DNA of 64,000 bases from Shewanella corallii (GCF_023349125.1 NZ_JAKIKT010000002.1:434001-498000), one strand, 5' to 3'; counted from the first letter of the stretch, positions 9,325 to 19,449 are shown. Notes: generated by a model from the letters alone, not told the origin. Numbers and translations: made by a program.

Positions 9325-10284
9325 ATGCTCCCGCACACCATAGATACGGAAATCAGCCTGCTTGAATATGACAGCCCCCAGGTTAATCTGGTGCGCTGGA
9401 TGCACCAATGTGAGTTATTGAAGCGTTTCTATCAGGCAAAGGAAGTATTGGTTGTCCAGCAATCCCACAGAGGCCATGAAGTGGTCGTCAGGGCCCCATC
9501 CGATGATCCGGCCTTTATCACTGGCACCCAATTGGATTCAGTCCATGATTCTATGCAGGCACTATTCAACTCGCCAATGGAAGGGATCCATCTAAAACTC
9601 AGCAACGACCTGTCCCACAGGCTGCCTGAATGCTTCAGAGATCATACAAATCTGTTGGTAAGGCCAATACTTTGGCCAGACTCGAGCCATTTCGGTTATC
9701 TCTGCGTGCTGGACCCGGATATGGAAAGTCAGGGGGAACTGGCGCCAAAAATGCTTGAGCCTTTTCAATTACTGCTTCAGCAGGAGTTGTCACTCTTGTG
9801 TCAACATCATCGAATCGAGTCCATGTCTATGCGGGATGCCAAAACAGGTATGCTGAATGACCATGGGTTCATGATGATGGCTCCCCGCCAACTCAGTCTT
9901 GGCCGACGATTTGGTGCCCACGCCGGGATTTTCGTCTTTGAGCTGACATCGTCACCCACCCTGGAAGCCAGACACCACAACTTGCTGGGAAGTATATTGC
10001 AAAATACCGTCCGGGCAGCAGATATCGCCGCTCACTTTACTGAAACCGAATATGTGGTTCTCGCCTTCCTCGATGCGGAGCTGGATATGGCTACCATAGT
10101 TAAACGGGTGCGCAACCAGCTTAGCCATCTGGATGAATCGCTGGAGCTGGATGTGGGATACTGCTTCTTCAGCCCTGATTCGACCGTGCGACTGGCCGCC
10201 ATGCTGGCGCAGGCGAAAGAGGCACTGAAAGAACAAATGGCTAAACCAAATGCAAAAACAGCAACATCGAACCAAGCAACATAG
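9325..10284 (+). CDS. GAF-like plus degenerate GGDEF domain protein
   Basis: About 319 residues from the ATG at 9325 (an open frame continues upstream to 9220, so the start is uncertain). Residues about 20-165 have the pattern of a GAF-type sensor domain. The C-terminal part starts DAKTGMLNDHGFMM, which aligns with the D-x-LTGLxNR opening of GGDEF domains, and continues to VRAADIAAHFTETEYVVLAF, which aligns with R-x-SDxxARLGGDEFxxLL. The active-site GGDEF is replaced by TETEY, so diguanylate cyclase activity is not expected. It may sense a small ligand or act through protein contact. No membrane segment or signal peptide is seen, so it should be cytosolic. Confidence 0.65.
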   Translation: MLPHTIDTEISLLEYDSPQVNLVRWMHQCELLKRFYQAKEVLVVQQSHRGHEVVVRAPSDDPAFITGTQLDSVHDSMQALFNSPMEGIHLKLSNDLSHRLPECFRDHTNLLVRPILWPDSSHFGYLCVLDPDMESQGELAPKMLEPFQLLLQQELSLLCQHHRIESMSMRDAKTGMLNDHGFMMMAPRQLSLGRRFGAHAGIFVFELTSSPTLEARHHNLLGSILQNTVRAADIAAHFTETEYVVLAFLDAELDMATIVKRVRNQLSHLDESLELDVGYCFFSPDSTVRLAAMLAQAKEALKEQMAKPNAKTATSNQAT

Positions 10285-10532
10285 AGCCGTTAACCAGCCC
10301 AAAACTCCAGTTGAGCACTCACTTCGATGAAAGCTTGCTACTATCACGCTCACAGACAGAAAAAATCCCCTTTTGCTTTACTGACAAACTTGTCAAACTA
10401 GTGGGATTGTTTGTGAGGCTTTCTGAATAGCAGGATAGTCATATCTCAGATACACGCGTGTCGTGTTATTCCGTAAGCCAACAGCAATCCTGTTCGCACT
10501 TTTCAAAGTCCATTTAATTGTGGGATTAACAC

Positions 10533-10943
10533 ATGAATAAAAAAATTATTATCGCCGGCCTGATGGCCGTAGGTCTGGCTGGTTGTCAAAGCACGTCAGA
10601 ACAGAGTAAAGCAGTTGACCTGGTTGGTAACTGGAAGCTGGAATACATTATGGGTCAGCCTACCGTTGACTACAGCCCGGCTCAAATCAACTTTGACAAA
10701 GACGGCAAGCTGTCAGGTAACAACAGCTGTAACAACTTCTTCGGTACTTATGTTCAGCAGGGAGATACTCTCACCCTGGACCCTGCTGGCAGTACTATGA
10801 AAGCCTGTGTTGATGCCCTGATGGCTCAGGAGCAGTTGGTAAACCAGGCTATGCCTCTGGTTAAAACTGCTGAAATGGACGGCGGAAAGCTGGAACTGAA
10901 AGGTGAAGACGGTAAAGATCTGCTGGTGTTGACCAAGCTCTAA
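10533..10943 (+). CDS. META-domain (HslJ-like) lipoprotein
   Basis: 136-residue exported lipoprotein. The N-terminus MNKKIIIAGLMAVGLAGC is a lipoprotein signal with lipobox LAGC (Cys18). The mature part is a META domain: GNWKLEYIMGQPT near residue 33, then GKLSGNNSCNNFFGTY, and the late KACVDALMAQEQ segment, the conserved pattern of the HslJ/META family, often tied to envelope stress or heat-shock-linked functions. The start is supported by GTGGGATT upstream. Single-gene unit with its own terminator. Confidence 0.82.
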   Translation: MNKKIIIAGLMAVGLAGCQSTSEQSKAVDLVGNWKLEYIMGQPTVDYSPAQINFDKDGKLSGNNSCNNFFGTYVQQGDTLTLDPAGSTMKACVDALMAQEQLVNQAMPLVKTAEMDGGKLELKGEDGKDLLVLTKL

Positions 10944-10961
10944 TCCCTTCTCTGCAAATAT

Positions 10962-10989
10962 AAAAAACCGCCTGAATGGCGGTTTTTTT
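10962..10989. terminator. Bidirectional terminator between convergent genes
   Basis: AACCGCC-TGAAT-GGCGGTT stem with a TTTTTTTG tail on plus and an A-run on the other side, placed between the META lipoprotein and the symporter gene. Confidence 0.85.
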
Positions 10990-11009
10990 GTATCAGTAAG
11001 ATGAGGCTA

Positions 11010-12344
11010 TCAAGCTTTAGCTTCAGTTACCGGCGCATTCTGCTCGGCAATCAAGGCACTTTCCTGCATATCAGCATTGTAGTGAACTTCATCCAGCTCA
11101 TCTTCTGACTTGGCAATTACAGTAGTCGCCACCAGGTCACCGGAGACGTTAACCACAGTGCGGGCCATGTCCAAAATACGGTCGATACCGGCAATCAGTG
11201 CGACACCTTCCAGCGGCAGACCCACAGTGGTCAGTACCAGCGTCAGCATCACCAGACCAGCACCCGGCACACCGGCAGTACCAATCGAAGCCAGCGTCGC
11301 GGTCAGAATGATGGTCAGGTAATCCACCCAGGTCAGGTCAATACCAAAGGCCTGAGCCACAAACAGTGCGGTCACCCCTTGGTAGAGCGCAGTACCATCC
11401 ATATTGATGGTGGTGCCCAAAGGCAGAACGAAAGAGGAGATCTTCTTGTTTACGCCCAGATACTCACTGGCACACTTCATACTGGCAGGCAGAGTACCGG
11501 CGCTGCTTGAGGTGGTAAAGGCAACAGCCATGGCATTGCTGATCCCCTTAAAGAAGTGCACAGGGTTTAGACCCGCCAGGCCTCGCAGCACCAGGCTGTA
11601 GAAGCCCACAATGTGCAGGAAGCAGCCAATATACACTGCCAGAATCACCTTTATCAGCGGCAGCAACATATCCATGCCATACTCACCGGCCACCCAGGCC
11701 ATCAAGCCAAATACCCCGTAAGGCGCCAGCTTCATCACCATATCGGTCAGCTTGTACATAGCTTCAGCCAGACTCTCAAATACCTTGATGGCAGGCTTGC
11801 CATGGTCACCAATCAGCACCAGAGCGATGCCCAAGGCCACAGCAAATACTATCACTTGAAGAATATCGCCATTGGCCAGCGCGGCAATCGGGTTGGTCGG
11901 TACGATATTAATCAGAGTTTCCATGACAGAAGGAGCAGCCTTGGCCTCCTGCGCCAGCTCTACACCATGCAAAGACAAACCTGCGCCTGGCTGCATCACA
12001 TAGCCAACAGCCAGCCCCAGGGTAATGGCGATGGAAGTGGTCCCCAGATAGAAAGCGAAGGATTTGAAGCCGATGCGGCCCATACGAGCTGTATCCTGCA
12101 TGGAGGTAACACCCACAATCAGTGAGCAAAACACCAGAGGTACAATCAGCATTTTAATGGTGTTCACAAACAGTGTGCCTATGGGTTTGAGCATAGTTGC
12201 GTCTTTGCCAAGTGCCAGACCGGCAGCAATACCCAAAATCATACCCACAAGAATTTGCAGCCACAGCGGCAAGGACATCCAGCCGCGCCAGACTTTACCC
12301 AAAGCCGAAGGCTCTCGGGAAACGGAAGAAGATTTCGTCATCAT
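11010..12344 (-). CDS. Dicarboxylate/amino acid:cation symporter (DAACS family)
   Basis: Inner-membrane secondary transporter of about 444 residues that takes up dicarboxylates or acidic amino acids with Na or H ions. Eight to ten hydrophobic segments are visible. Family signatures are intact: the serine-rich loop FTTSSSAGTLPAS, the NMDGTALYQG cation/substrate motif and DRILDMARTVVNVSGD. The substrate (glutamate, aspartate, succinate) cannot be fixed from sequence. ATGs at 12344 and 12341 and a GTG at 12350 are all in frame; CAGGGT upstream suits 12344. Stands alone. Confidence 0.88.
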   Translation of the reverse strand: MMTKSSSVSREPSALGKVWRGWMSLPLWLQILVGMILGIAAGLALGKDATMLKPIGTLFVNTIKMLIVPLVFCSLIVGVTSMQDTARMGRIGFKSFAFYLGTTSIAITLGLAVGYVMQPGAGLSLHGVELAQEAKAAPSVMETLINIVPTNPIAALANGDILQVIVFAVALGIALVLIGDHGKPAIKVFESLAEAMYKLTDMVMKLAPYGVFGLMAWVAGEYGMDMLLPLIKVILAVYIGCFLHIVGFYSLVLRGLAGLNPVHFFKGISNAMAVAFTTSSSAGTLPASMKCASEYLGVNKKISSFVLPLGTTINMDGTALYQGVTALFVAQAFGIDLTWVDYLTIILTATLASIGTAGVPGAGLVMLTLVLTTVGLPLEGVALIAGIDRILDMARTVVNVSGDLVATTVIAKSEDELDEVHYNADMQESALIAEQNAPVTEAKA

Positions 12345-12564
12345 GTACACCCTGAATCAATTAACGAAGAGTTCAACCTTTCCCTGGTCGTATCGGTTGC
12401 TACCGATAGCCAACTTTCAAGCGGCAGCGGAGCGTAACATGAAATCAGGCAGTTGCGGGCTTTGCATTGTTGTTTTCCAGATAAAGCCCTGAGGGATTGC
12501 ATAACCATAAATTATTCATGGTTAATATTGAGAAAAGTTAAATTAACGGCGGGGTTCAAGCTAA

Positions 12565-12813
12565 TCAAGCGTCAAAAGTATCAGATGATGCCTTGCGCTT
12601 GCCATATTGCATGGAGTAAAGAGACGCCGGTGGCTGCTCCCGTTCGATTAAATAACTCCAATAGTCATGATCAAAGTTATCAAACAAAGAGAAAGATTTG
12701 CCTTCAGCACGCTGCAACAGATAGCACCAAACAATTCCCCAAAGCCCAAACGTCAACATTGTCAGGGTAAAGTGCAACAGCGGATTTGGCTTGCGAAATT
12801 TAGGTCTGGCCAT
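12565..12813 (-). CDS. Small hypothetical membrane protein, 82 aa
   Basis: Not recognised. A basic N-terminus (MARPKFRKPNP) is followed by one hydrophobic segment (LLHFTLTMLTFGLWGIVWCYLL, about residues 12-33), then a polar, tyrosine-rich tail. The layout suggests a single-pass inner-membrane protein with a short cytosolic or periplasmic tail. No strong ribosome site is seen before the ATG at 12813. Flanked by a 220-bp gap to the symporter and by a divergent GNAT gene. Confidence 0.55.
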   Translation of the reverse strand: MARPKFRKPNPLLHFTLTMLTFGLWGIVWCYLLQRAEGKSFSLFDNFDHDYWSYLIEREQPPASLYSMQYGKRKASSDTFDA

Positions 12814-12950
12814 TTCGGTACACTCAGATAGGGGCGATAATTTGAGTCTAGCAAAGGTTAGACTTTAGTCGAATGCTGGCTCAGCCCTGCCCCTTGAATA
12901 TCCTCTGTCAGTTGAGATAATGCCCTGAACTCGAACAACAAAAATTTTCT

Positions 12951-13397
12951 ATGAATATTCGACAGGCAAGTAATCAGGATCTGCAGGCTCTGGTAGAATT
13001 CAACCGCGCCATGGCACTGGAAACAGAAGGGCTGGAGCTTTGCGTTAACACCCTGACCAAAGGGGTTGAAACCCTGCTGAGTCAACCGGCAAAAGGCTTC
13101 TATCTGGTGGCAGAAATCGAAGGCGTATTGGCGGGCTCGTTAATGGTGACCTATGAATGGAGCGACTGGCGTGCCAAAGATTATTACTGGATCCAAAGCG
13201 TCTACATCAAACCTGAATTCCGCCGTCGCGGTATCTACCGTCATCTTTATGCCGAAGTAAAGCGCATCGCAGAGGCCAATGGTGGCGCCGCCAGCTTCCG
13301 TCTGTATGTAGAGCAGGACAATACCCGGGCCCAGCAGACCTACGCGTCACTGGGTATGGAGCAAAGTTACTATCTGATGTTTGAAGAAAAACAGTGA
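12951..13397 (+). CDS. GNAT-family N-acetyltransferase
   Basis: 148-residue GNAT protein. Motif A is clear: QSVYIKPEFRRRGIYRHLY with the R-R-x-G acetyl-CoA pyrophosphate loop, followed by the C-terminal SFRLYVEQDNTRAQQTYASLGM, the usual N-x-x-A-x-x-x-Y-x-x-x-G-F/M signature. The order N-terminus / strand 4 / motif A / motif B fills the whole protein, with no extra domain. Substrate unknown. Convergent with sdaA across a strong terminator. Confidence 0.82.
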   Translation: MNIRQASNQDLQALVEFNRAMALETEGLELCVNTLTKGVETLLSQPAKGFYLVAEIEGVLAGSLMVTYEWSDWRAKDYYWIQSVYIKPEFRRRGIYRHLYAEVKRIAEANGGAASFRLYVEQDNTRAQQTYASLGMEQSYYLMFEEKQ

Positions 13398-13413
13398 CTG
13401 GTAAGCACACACA

Positions 13414-13440
13414 AAAAAGCCGGCTAATTGCCGGCTTTCT
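13414..13440. terminator. Bidirectional terminator, GNAT / sdaA
   Basis: AAAGCCGGC (13416-13424), loop TAATT, GCCGGCTTT (13430-13438), with A- and T-runs at the two sides; sits between convergent genes. Confidence 0.88.
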
Positions 13441-13454
13441 GTTTGTCTGAACGA

Positions 13455-14816
13455 TTATACGTTCAGTACCTTGATGGCCAAACCACCCTGACTGGTTTCA
13501 CGGTACTTAGGCAGCATGTCCTTACCGGTTTCGTACATGGTGGCAATCACCTTGTCCAGGCTCACGGTTGGATCGCTGTTACGGCGCATCGCCATACGGG
13601 CTGAGTTAATCGCCTTAACAGAAGCGATAGCATTACGCTCGATACAAGGTACCTGCACCTGACCGGCAACCGGGTCACAAGTCAGACCCAGGTTGTGCTC
13701 CATGCCAATTTCGGCAGCAATACATACCTGAGCTGGGTTGGCACCCATCAGCTCGGCCAGACCGGCAGCAGCCATGGAACAGGCTACGCCCACTTCCCCC
13801 TGACAACCTACTTCGGCACCAGAGATAGAGGCATTACGCTTATACAGGCCACCAATCACAGCAGCAGTCAGGTAGAACTTGGTGTACTCCTTCTCGCCTA
13901 CCGGTTGGATGAACTTGTTGTAGTAAGCAATTACCGCTGGGATGATACCGGCAGCACCATTGGTTGGAGAAGTTACAACACGGCCACCGGCCGCGTTTTC
14001 TTCACTCACAGCCAGGGCGAACATGTTCACCCAGTCAACGATCATCATAGGATCTGAAGTCAGACGCTCGCTGGTGACCAGCTGACGGTACAAAGCAGGA
14101 GCGCGACGAGGTACACGCAGTGGGCCAGCCAGCACACCTTCGGTGTGGCAACCACGCTCAATACCTTCAGACATCACTTTCCACACTTTGGCAAAGCCAG
14201 TGTGGATGTCTGCTTCGCTACGGAAAGCTTTTTCGTTTTCCAGTGCCAGCTTGCTGATGCTCAGACCATGCTCTTTACACAACTCCAACAGCTCGTCAGC
14301 GTTGGTATAGTTGTAAGGCACCTGAACTTCCTGCTCGCTGTCTTTACCGAAGTTTTCTTCGTCAACTATAAAACCACCACCGATAGAGTAGTAAGTCTTG
14401 CTGTATTCCAGCTTCTCACCAACCCAGGCGTGGATCTTCATGCCGTTCTCATGCAAAGGCAGAGCTTCCGGATGCATGATCAATGAGCCTTCAGGGAAGT
14501 CTACTGTGTGGCAATGCATACCAACCGGCAGACGACCGGTTTGCTCTACTCGCTGAATAAACTCAGGGATAGCTTCAATATCAACAGTCTCAGGGCTGTT
14601 ACCACCCAGACCCATGATAATGGCGATATCGGTATGGTGACCTTTACCGGTCAGAGACAGAGAACCATATACGTCTACGGTAATCTTGGTGATGTCCCGC
14701 AATGTACCTTTGGCACGCAGGTCATCAATAAATTCTTTGGCGGCTTTCATCGGGCCCACAGTGTGGGAGCTTGAGGGGCCAACCCCAATCTTAAAAATAT
14801 CAAATGCGCTAAACAT
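13455..14816 (-). CDS. sdaA: L-serine ammonia-lyase (iron-sulfur type, single chain)
   Basis: Deaminates L-serine to pyruvate and ammonia with a 4Fe-4S cluster; cytosolic. The 453-residue chain contains the N-terminal beta-like domain ([13 protein letters not shown] at 11-23) and the catalytic domain with [12 protein letters not shown] near 283-294. Cys338 ([11 protein letters not shown]), Cys380 (GLTCDPVAG) and Cys391 (VPCIERN) have the spacing of the family's cluster ligands. It follows sdaC, giving a serine uptake-and-use pair; a terminator in the 89-bp gap suggests the two are not expressed at equal levels. Confidence 0.95.
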   Translation of the reverse strand: MFSAFDIFKIGVGPSSSHTVGPMKAAKEFIDDLRAKGTLRDITKITVDVYGSLSLTGKGHHTDIAIIMGLGGNSPETVDIEAIPEFIQRVEQTGRLPVGMHCHTVDFPEGSLIMHPEALPLHENGMKIHAWVGEKLEYSKTYYSIGGGFIVDEENFGKDSEQEVQVPYNYTNADELLELCKEHGLSISKLALENEKAFRSEADIHTGFAKVWKVMSEGIERGCHTEGVLAGPLRVPRRAPALYRQLVTSERLTSDPMMIVDWVNMFALAVSEENAAGGRVVTSPTNGAAGIIPAVIAYYNKFIQPVGEKEYTKFYLTAAVIGGLYKRNASISGAEVGCQGEVGVACSMAAAGLAELMGANPAQVCIAAEIGMEHNLGLTCDPVAGQVQVPCIERNAIASVKAINSARMAMRRNSDPTVSLDKVIATMYETGKDMLPKYRETSQGGLAIKVLNV

Positions 14817-14833
14817 GAACTACACCCCGAAAA

Positions 14834-14864
14834 GAGTAAAAAGGACCGGGTTTTGCAACCCGAT
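14834..14864 (-). terminator. Intercistronic terminator between sdaC and sdaA
   Basis: On the minus strand a 9-bp stem GATCGGGTT/AACCCGGTC (one G-T pair) is capped by GCAA, a GNRA tetraloop, and followed by CTTTTTACTC. It lies after the sdaC stop and 18 nt before the sdaA start, so it would lower sdaA relative to sdaC or mark a separate sdaA promoter. Confidence 0.72.
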
Positions 14865-14905
14865 CCCTGGAACAATTAAAACTTTGAAATTACAGCTGTA
14901 TTGGA

Positions 14906-16183
14906 TTACAGCAGGCCATACAGGATGGCGGTCATTGACGCCAGACCGGCGATGATGACGAAAATGTTGGTCACACGGCCACGGTAGGCTTTCAGTGCGT
15001 CAACTTTGTACACAGCATACATTGGCATCAGGTACAGGATAGCCGCGATAATTGGACCACCCAGAGCTTCAATCATGCCCAGTACACTTGGGTTGATGAT
15101 GGCAACAGCCCAGATTGAGAAGAACATGAACGCCAGGATGCCTTTGTTCAGCTTGCCTTCGTCTACTTCTTTACCGTTACCTTCAATCTGCTTCACGATA
15201 ATGCCGCGCATACCTTCACTGGCGCCCATGTAGTGGCCGAAGAAGGAGGACACAATCGCAATGAAGGCGATAAATGGCGCGAAGTAAGTGATGAACGCAC
15301 TGTCATACACGTTAGCCAGGTAAGACAGAATTGGCAGGTTCTCAGCTTTGGCCTGAGCCAGCTGCTCTGGAGACAGAGACAGTACACAAGAGAACACGAA
15401 CAGCATCACAAAGCCTACCAGCATCAGCGAGGTGTTACGCAGAATCACGTCAGCCTTGCGAGATGCATCTTTACCATGTTCACGCTTCAGAGACACAGAG
15501 AACTGAGAGATCGCTGGAGAGTGGTTAAAGGCAAAGATCAATACTGGAATGGTCAGCCAGATAGTACCGATGAAATCACCGGCAGATGGCAGCTCCATCA
15601 GCGCATCCATTTTCCAGTTTGGCACCATGTACAGGGCCAGGAACGCCAGGATGATAACCAGTGGGTATACCAGGAACTGAGTCACTTTCAGCATCAGTTT
15701 CTCACCGGCAACCATCACTGACATCATAGCCAGGATCAGACCACCAGACAGCAACCAACGTGGCAGAGAGTCCATGCCCAGCTGGTTAACCATAAAGCTG
15801 TCAACTACGTTGGTAATACTTACACCATAGATAAGTACGATTGGGTAGATGGCGAAGAAGTACAGAACGGTAATCGCTTTACCAGCGCCTTTACCAAAGT
15901 GCTCTTCCACTACCTGAGTAATGTCACTGCCTTCGATGTTGGAAGAACATACGAAGCGAGACAGGCCACGGTGGGCCAGGTAGGTCATAGGACCAATAAT
16001 CAGAGCCATGACCACCAGAGGCCAGAAACCGCCCATACCGGCATTGATCGGCAGGAACAGAATACCGGCGCCTACGGCAGTACCGAACAGGCTCAGCATC
16101 CAGGTTGTATCCTGGGCAGTCCAGGGCAGCTTGGCGTTCTCAGTCGCCTTGTTGTCCTGAGCTTTGATAGCTTCTTTTTGCAT
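14906..16183 (-). CDS. sdaC: Serine transporter (HAAAP family)
   Basis: Inner-membrane proton-coupled serine permease of 425 residues with about eleven hydrophobic segments. The N-terminal segment [20 protein letters not shown] is the family hallmark, and [11 protein letters not shown] near residue 225 is the conserved central loop of the SdaC/TdcC group. It precedes sdaA in the same direction, which supports serine as substrate. AAGGT lies before the ATG at 16183. A long 488-bp upstream region probably holds its promoter. Confidence 0.92.
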   Translation of the reverse strand: MQKEAIKAQDNKATENAKLPWTAQDTTWMLSLFGTAVGAGILFLPINAGMGGFWPLVVMALIIGPMTYLAHRGLSRFVCSSNIEGSDITQVVEEHFGKGAGKAITVLYFFAIYPIVLIYGVSITNVVDSFMVNQLGMDSLPRWLLSGGLILAMMSVMVAGEKLMLKVTQFLVYPLVIILAFLALYMVPNWKMDALMELPSAGDFIGTIWLTIPVLIFAFNHSPAISQFSVSLKREHGKDASRKADVILRNTSLMLVGFVMLFVFSCVLSLSPEQLAQAKAENLPILSYLANVYDSAFITYFAPFIAFIAIVSSFFGHYMGASEGMRGIIVKQIEGNGKEVDEGKLNKGILAFMFFSIWAVAIINPSVLGMIEALGGPIIAAILYLMPMYAVYKVDALKAYRGRVTNIFVIIAGLASMTAILYGLL

Positions 16184-16671
16184 ATAAGTTACCTTAACGC
16201 TGTTTACAGCAATAATTGATTTCGGCGCAAAGGATATAGATTTAGGACTTTGAAAAGGTGATCTATGCCCACATTCAGTAAATGAATTTCAGAATAAGCT
16301 GATATTGAGATCAGGGTCTCAGTTTACCCGTAATAAAGCACCATTTTCGCATCCCGATTACAACTTTTGCGCAATGCTTGAACAACCTTTGATTAACCTA
16401 ATTTAGGGAGTCATGATTTAACCAGTAAAATACTACCCCACCAAACAAAGAGGCAGATCACTTTACGCTATCAAGTTGCGACAAAGATCAAACCACGCAG
16501 AGCAAATATTGAAGTGAGTCACAATTTAAATTTGGTCAGGGCAGCATAACAGTGGATGTCAAAATCGGGATAGCTAGATTAACGAAAAGTCATGTTTCAA
16601 CAAATCGACTTCAGGAAATAAAAAGCCCCGGACCAAAGGGCCCGGGGCTGAAGCTTATTACAGATAAGGCG
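16184..16671. promoter_or_regulatory. sdaC upstream region
   Basis: No gene seen in these 488 bp. The right end (16617-16649) is the terminator of the acylase gene. ATTGA-N6-TCACA at 16508-16523 matches the CRP half-site pattern TGTGA-N6-TCACA at 8 of 10 positions, but it is over 320 bp from sdaC, so its relevance is doubtful. The rest is AT-rich without a promoter I can place. Confidence 0.4.
16617..16649 (-). terminator. Terminator of the acylase gene
   Basis: On the minus strand AGCCCCGG ... CCGGGGCT (8 bp, 16624-16649) is followed by TTTTTATTT, 22 nt after the stop codon. Confidence 0.85.
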
Positions 16672-19227
16672 TTATTTCTGCTTACTCAGCTCCAGTGTCG
16701 ATACCAGGCCGGAAGTAATTTCATCTTCGGTATACAGCAGTGGGCGCAAGCCCGTACCGGAAGAGTACAGAGCTGTTTGGTCAGCAAACTCCGGACGCAG
16801 GATATTGTTGGTCTGAGAATAGGTCAGAATACCATTGGCCTTGGGGCCATCGTCGGTAAAGCTCACCACAAACATCCAGCTTGAGCCATAACGAATTGGA
16901 TAGCCTTCAGCAGTCAAACCGGACGCCAGCTCCTTATCGCTCACCACATCAGTAATACCTGGGTAGGTGTGCTGCGGCATCAGAGTGTCATCACCACTCA
17001 AACGGGTAGAGAACACGTTGAAGCCACCTTCCACATGGTGAGTTCCCGGCCATGGCAGCTTCTGACCTGAAGGCAACCCATTTGGCAGTGAACGCTCTAC
17101 AAACTGGACAGTCCCCAGAGGCGCGTCCACATCAAAACCGGCTTTCTCCAGGTTGAGTGTCGCCTGAGCCAGTGCCTTAAGGGCGCTGCCATCAGTTGCC
17201 AGCGTATTAGGCGTAGTGGCAGCCTGCTCTGGGTCAAAAGGCACAGTCAGCATAGTCTCTTCGTTAAACAGGTGGGCAAACTCACGGATTAATGCGCCAC
17301 CCACACTGTCGTTGTTTTGCTTGCCATTCCAGCTTGACAGCGCCGCGCAGGCAGCAGACAGGTCTTTGCTCAGCCCATCAGCAACCACAACTGGCTCGCT
17401 GCCCTGTGCATCACATTGAACCAGCAGGTCGGTCAGCACCAACTCAGGCAGATAAGCACGGTTATTGGTCAGCATGGCAGACAGCTCATCAAAACTGAAC
17501 TTGCCGTCGCTGCCTGCTGCGTCTTCCATCATCTTCAGGCCCATACGGGTGCGCATGCTCAGTTGACCACGCTCTTCGCCGTACATGGGAGAGAAATACT
17601 CCAGCGGCTCATTGAGGTTGGTTGACCAGAAAGAATCATTGGAGTTCTGAACAAAGTCGCTGCGCAGCAACTGAGGGATCAGCTCATGGGGCGTAGCGCC
17701 ATCAAAAGCAAACAGTGAGGAGTTACCCGCCAACACAGTAAAGCCTGCCTGCTCACGCAAAGCTCTCAGCTCAGGAGAAGTACGCAGCAGTACCACAGCA
17801 GCTTCTGACAGGCCGGGAACAGCCGAGTCATCGATATAGAAGGCGTTACCCTCTTTATCTGCATACATGGTGTTGTTGAAGATCAGGCCATCGTAATCCA
17901 CAAAGGTTTGCTGGAACTCTTCCAGATTGGAGGCGCGGTTCATAGCCAGCCAGTGATCCAGCGGATCCATATTGGCCATGTTCACATCCTGGATCATAAA
18001 TGCCTGGCCATCATCCCAGCCAAAAGGTGCCAGGGCTGGCGGTGCTTCCAGAATAGGTCCCTTGTCGGTGAAGAAGATATCCTTTTCAAACGGCACTATC
18101 TGACCGCCACCGACATTCACATTAACCGTCACTGTCTCGGACTTGATAGGCTTGGGAGCACCATCAAACAGATACTGCATACGATCACCGGAAGTCAGCT
18201 CCAGCTGGTACACCACAAAGTGCTCCGCGGTAGAGAAGGTATGGGTCCAGCCCAGATTTTCATTAAAGCCGATGTTCACCAGCCCGGGCATACCCACCAG
18301 CGAGCCGCCCATCATATTGATATGACCTGGAATCGTAGTGTGTGACTGCCAGAACCTCAGGTTACCTGTATGGGGGAAGTGTGGGTTGCCCAGCACCATA
18401 CCTTTGCCGTTCTCAGTCTTGTCACTGCCCAGGCCCCAGCCGTTGGACCCGAGGTCTCTGTGGTTTGGTTCCGGCGTACTGATATTGGCCATCGCGGTTT
18501 GCAGCCCCTTGTCCAGCTTGTTGCTGAATGCAGCCACCTGCTGTTGACTCTGAGCCGGACGCGGCAGGTACTCATCACCATCCCCCGGGTTGGCAAAGAA
18601 GATCAGATCCAGGAAGTTGGCCGCACCGGGCAGCACGGTAATGGAAAATACGTACGTGAGGTAATCCACCTCAGTGATCGGCTGCACCCAGGCTTGACCT
18701 GCGCAGAAAGGTTCTACACCAGATTCCTTACCTGACTCAACGTCGGCCAGGTACTGGTTATACCCCTGCACAAACCCTGAAATCATGGCACGGGAGTTTT
18801 CAGTCATCTCTGGGAGCTTGGCCTCTGCCAGCTCACGGATTTTCAGTGCTTTGTAACCAAAATCAGAAATAATATTGGCATTGTCTTCCGCGGCAGGCAC
18901 CCCGGCAACAAAGTCAAAGGTATGTGGACCAAAGAACTGTGAGCGCTGGGAGTTTGCCTTAACAAAGCCATCAGCCAGAATACAGAGGTTGTCCTGCGCC
19001 TGCACATAACCACTGCCGAAGGCGAGACTTTCGAGGTTGTCAGCCTGAATATGGGGAACACCGTAAGTGGTTCTTCTTACGGTAGCCTGGAGCTTGCCAT
19101 CCGGGGCAAAGGCTTTCAAAGAGGTGTCAGGCTCTGGTGGGATAACGGTTTCCGAGTCGCTGCCGCAACCGGCAAGAAATGAAGCCATGGCGACGCCGAT
19201 GGCCAACTTGAGTTTGTTGAATTCCAT
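16672..19227 (-). CDS. Penicillin acylase-family lipoprotein (possible acyl-homoserine-lactone acylase)
   Basis: 851-residue Ntn-hydrolase. The signal MEFNKLKLAIGVAMASFLAGC ends in a lipobox with Cys21, so the product should be lipid-anchored in the envelope. The alpha chain follows, then the auto-cleavage site G-SNGWGLG with Ser261 as the new N-terminal nucleophile of a roughly 590-residue beta chain. GNPHFP after it is the usual oxyanion/substrate strand, and WTHTFSTAEH is also typical of the PvdQ/QuiP/AHL-acylase branch. These enzymes hydrolyse amide bonds of penicillins, acyl-homoserine lactones or siderophore precursors; the substrate here cannot be fixed. Single-gene unit. Confidence 0.85.
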   Translation of the reverse strand: MEFNKLKLAIGVAMASFLAGCGSDSETVIPPEPDTSLKAFAPDGKLQATVRRTTYGVPHIQADNLESLAFGSGYVQAQDNLCILADGFVKANSQRSQFFGPHTFDFVAGVPAAEDNANIISDFGYKALKIRELAEAKLPEMTENSRAMISGFVQGYNQYLADVESGKESGVEPFCAGQAWVQPITEVDYLTYVFSITVLPGAANFLDLIFFANPGDGDEYLPRPAQSQQQVAAFSNKLDKGLQTAMANISTPEPNHRDLGSNGWGLGSDKTENGKGMVLGNPHFPHTGNLRFWQSHTTIPGHINMMGGSLVGMPGLVNIGFNENLGWTHTFSTAEHFVVYQLELTSGDRMQYLFDGAPKPIKSETVTVNVNVGGGQIVPFEKDIFFTDKGPILEAPPALAPFGWDDGQAFMIQDVNMANMDPLDHWLAMNRASNLEEFQQTFVDYDGLIFNNTMYADKEGNAFYIDDSAVPGLSEAAVVLLRTSPELRALREQAGFTVLAGNSSLFAFDGATPHELIPQLLRSDFVQNSNDSFWSTNLNEPLEYFSPMYGEERGQLSMRTRMGLKMMEDAAGSDGKFSFDELSAMLTNNRAYLPELVLTDLLVQCDAQGSEPVVVADGLSKDLSAACAALSSWNGKQNNDSVGGALIREFAHLFNEETMLTVPFDPEQAATTPNTLATDGSALKALAQATLNLEKAGFDVDAPLGTVQFVERSLPNGLPSGQKLPWPGTHHVEGGFNVFSTRLSGDDTLMPQHTYPGITDVVSDKELASGLTAEGYPIRYGSSWMFVVSFTDDGPKANGILTYSQTNNILRPEFADQTALYSSGTGLRPLLYTEDEITSGLVSTLELSKQK

Positions 19228-19449
19228 GTTATTGTCTCTCGATTGAGTATCGTCCTGATCCCGTGTCCACCAATGGATTCACGGGTATAGGGTAACCCCG
19301 GTCAGCAGAGCTCACCGTCCATTTCCCCGCCGATCTTTTGCCGGCTATTGTTTGGGAAATGAGTTGATTTGGAATAAATCCACATCATGGTTACCGGCAC
19401 ATTAAACCAATGTTTCAAACAAGCGTCCACATTGATAAACAAAATCCCC

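Noticed and set aside
10285..10532. Gene between the GGDEF-like protein and the META lipoprotein
   Set aside because: No frame of notable length or ribosome site; read as a promoter region.
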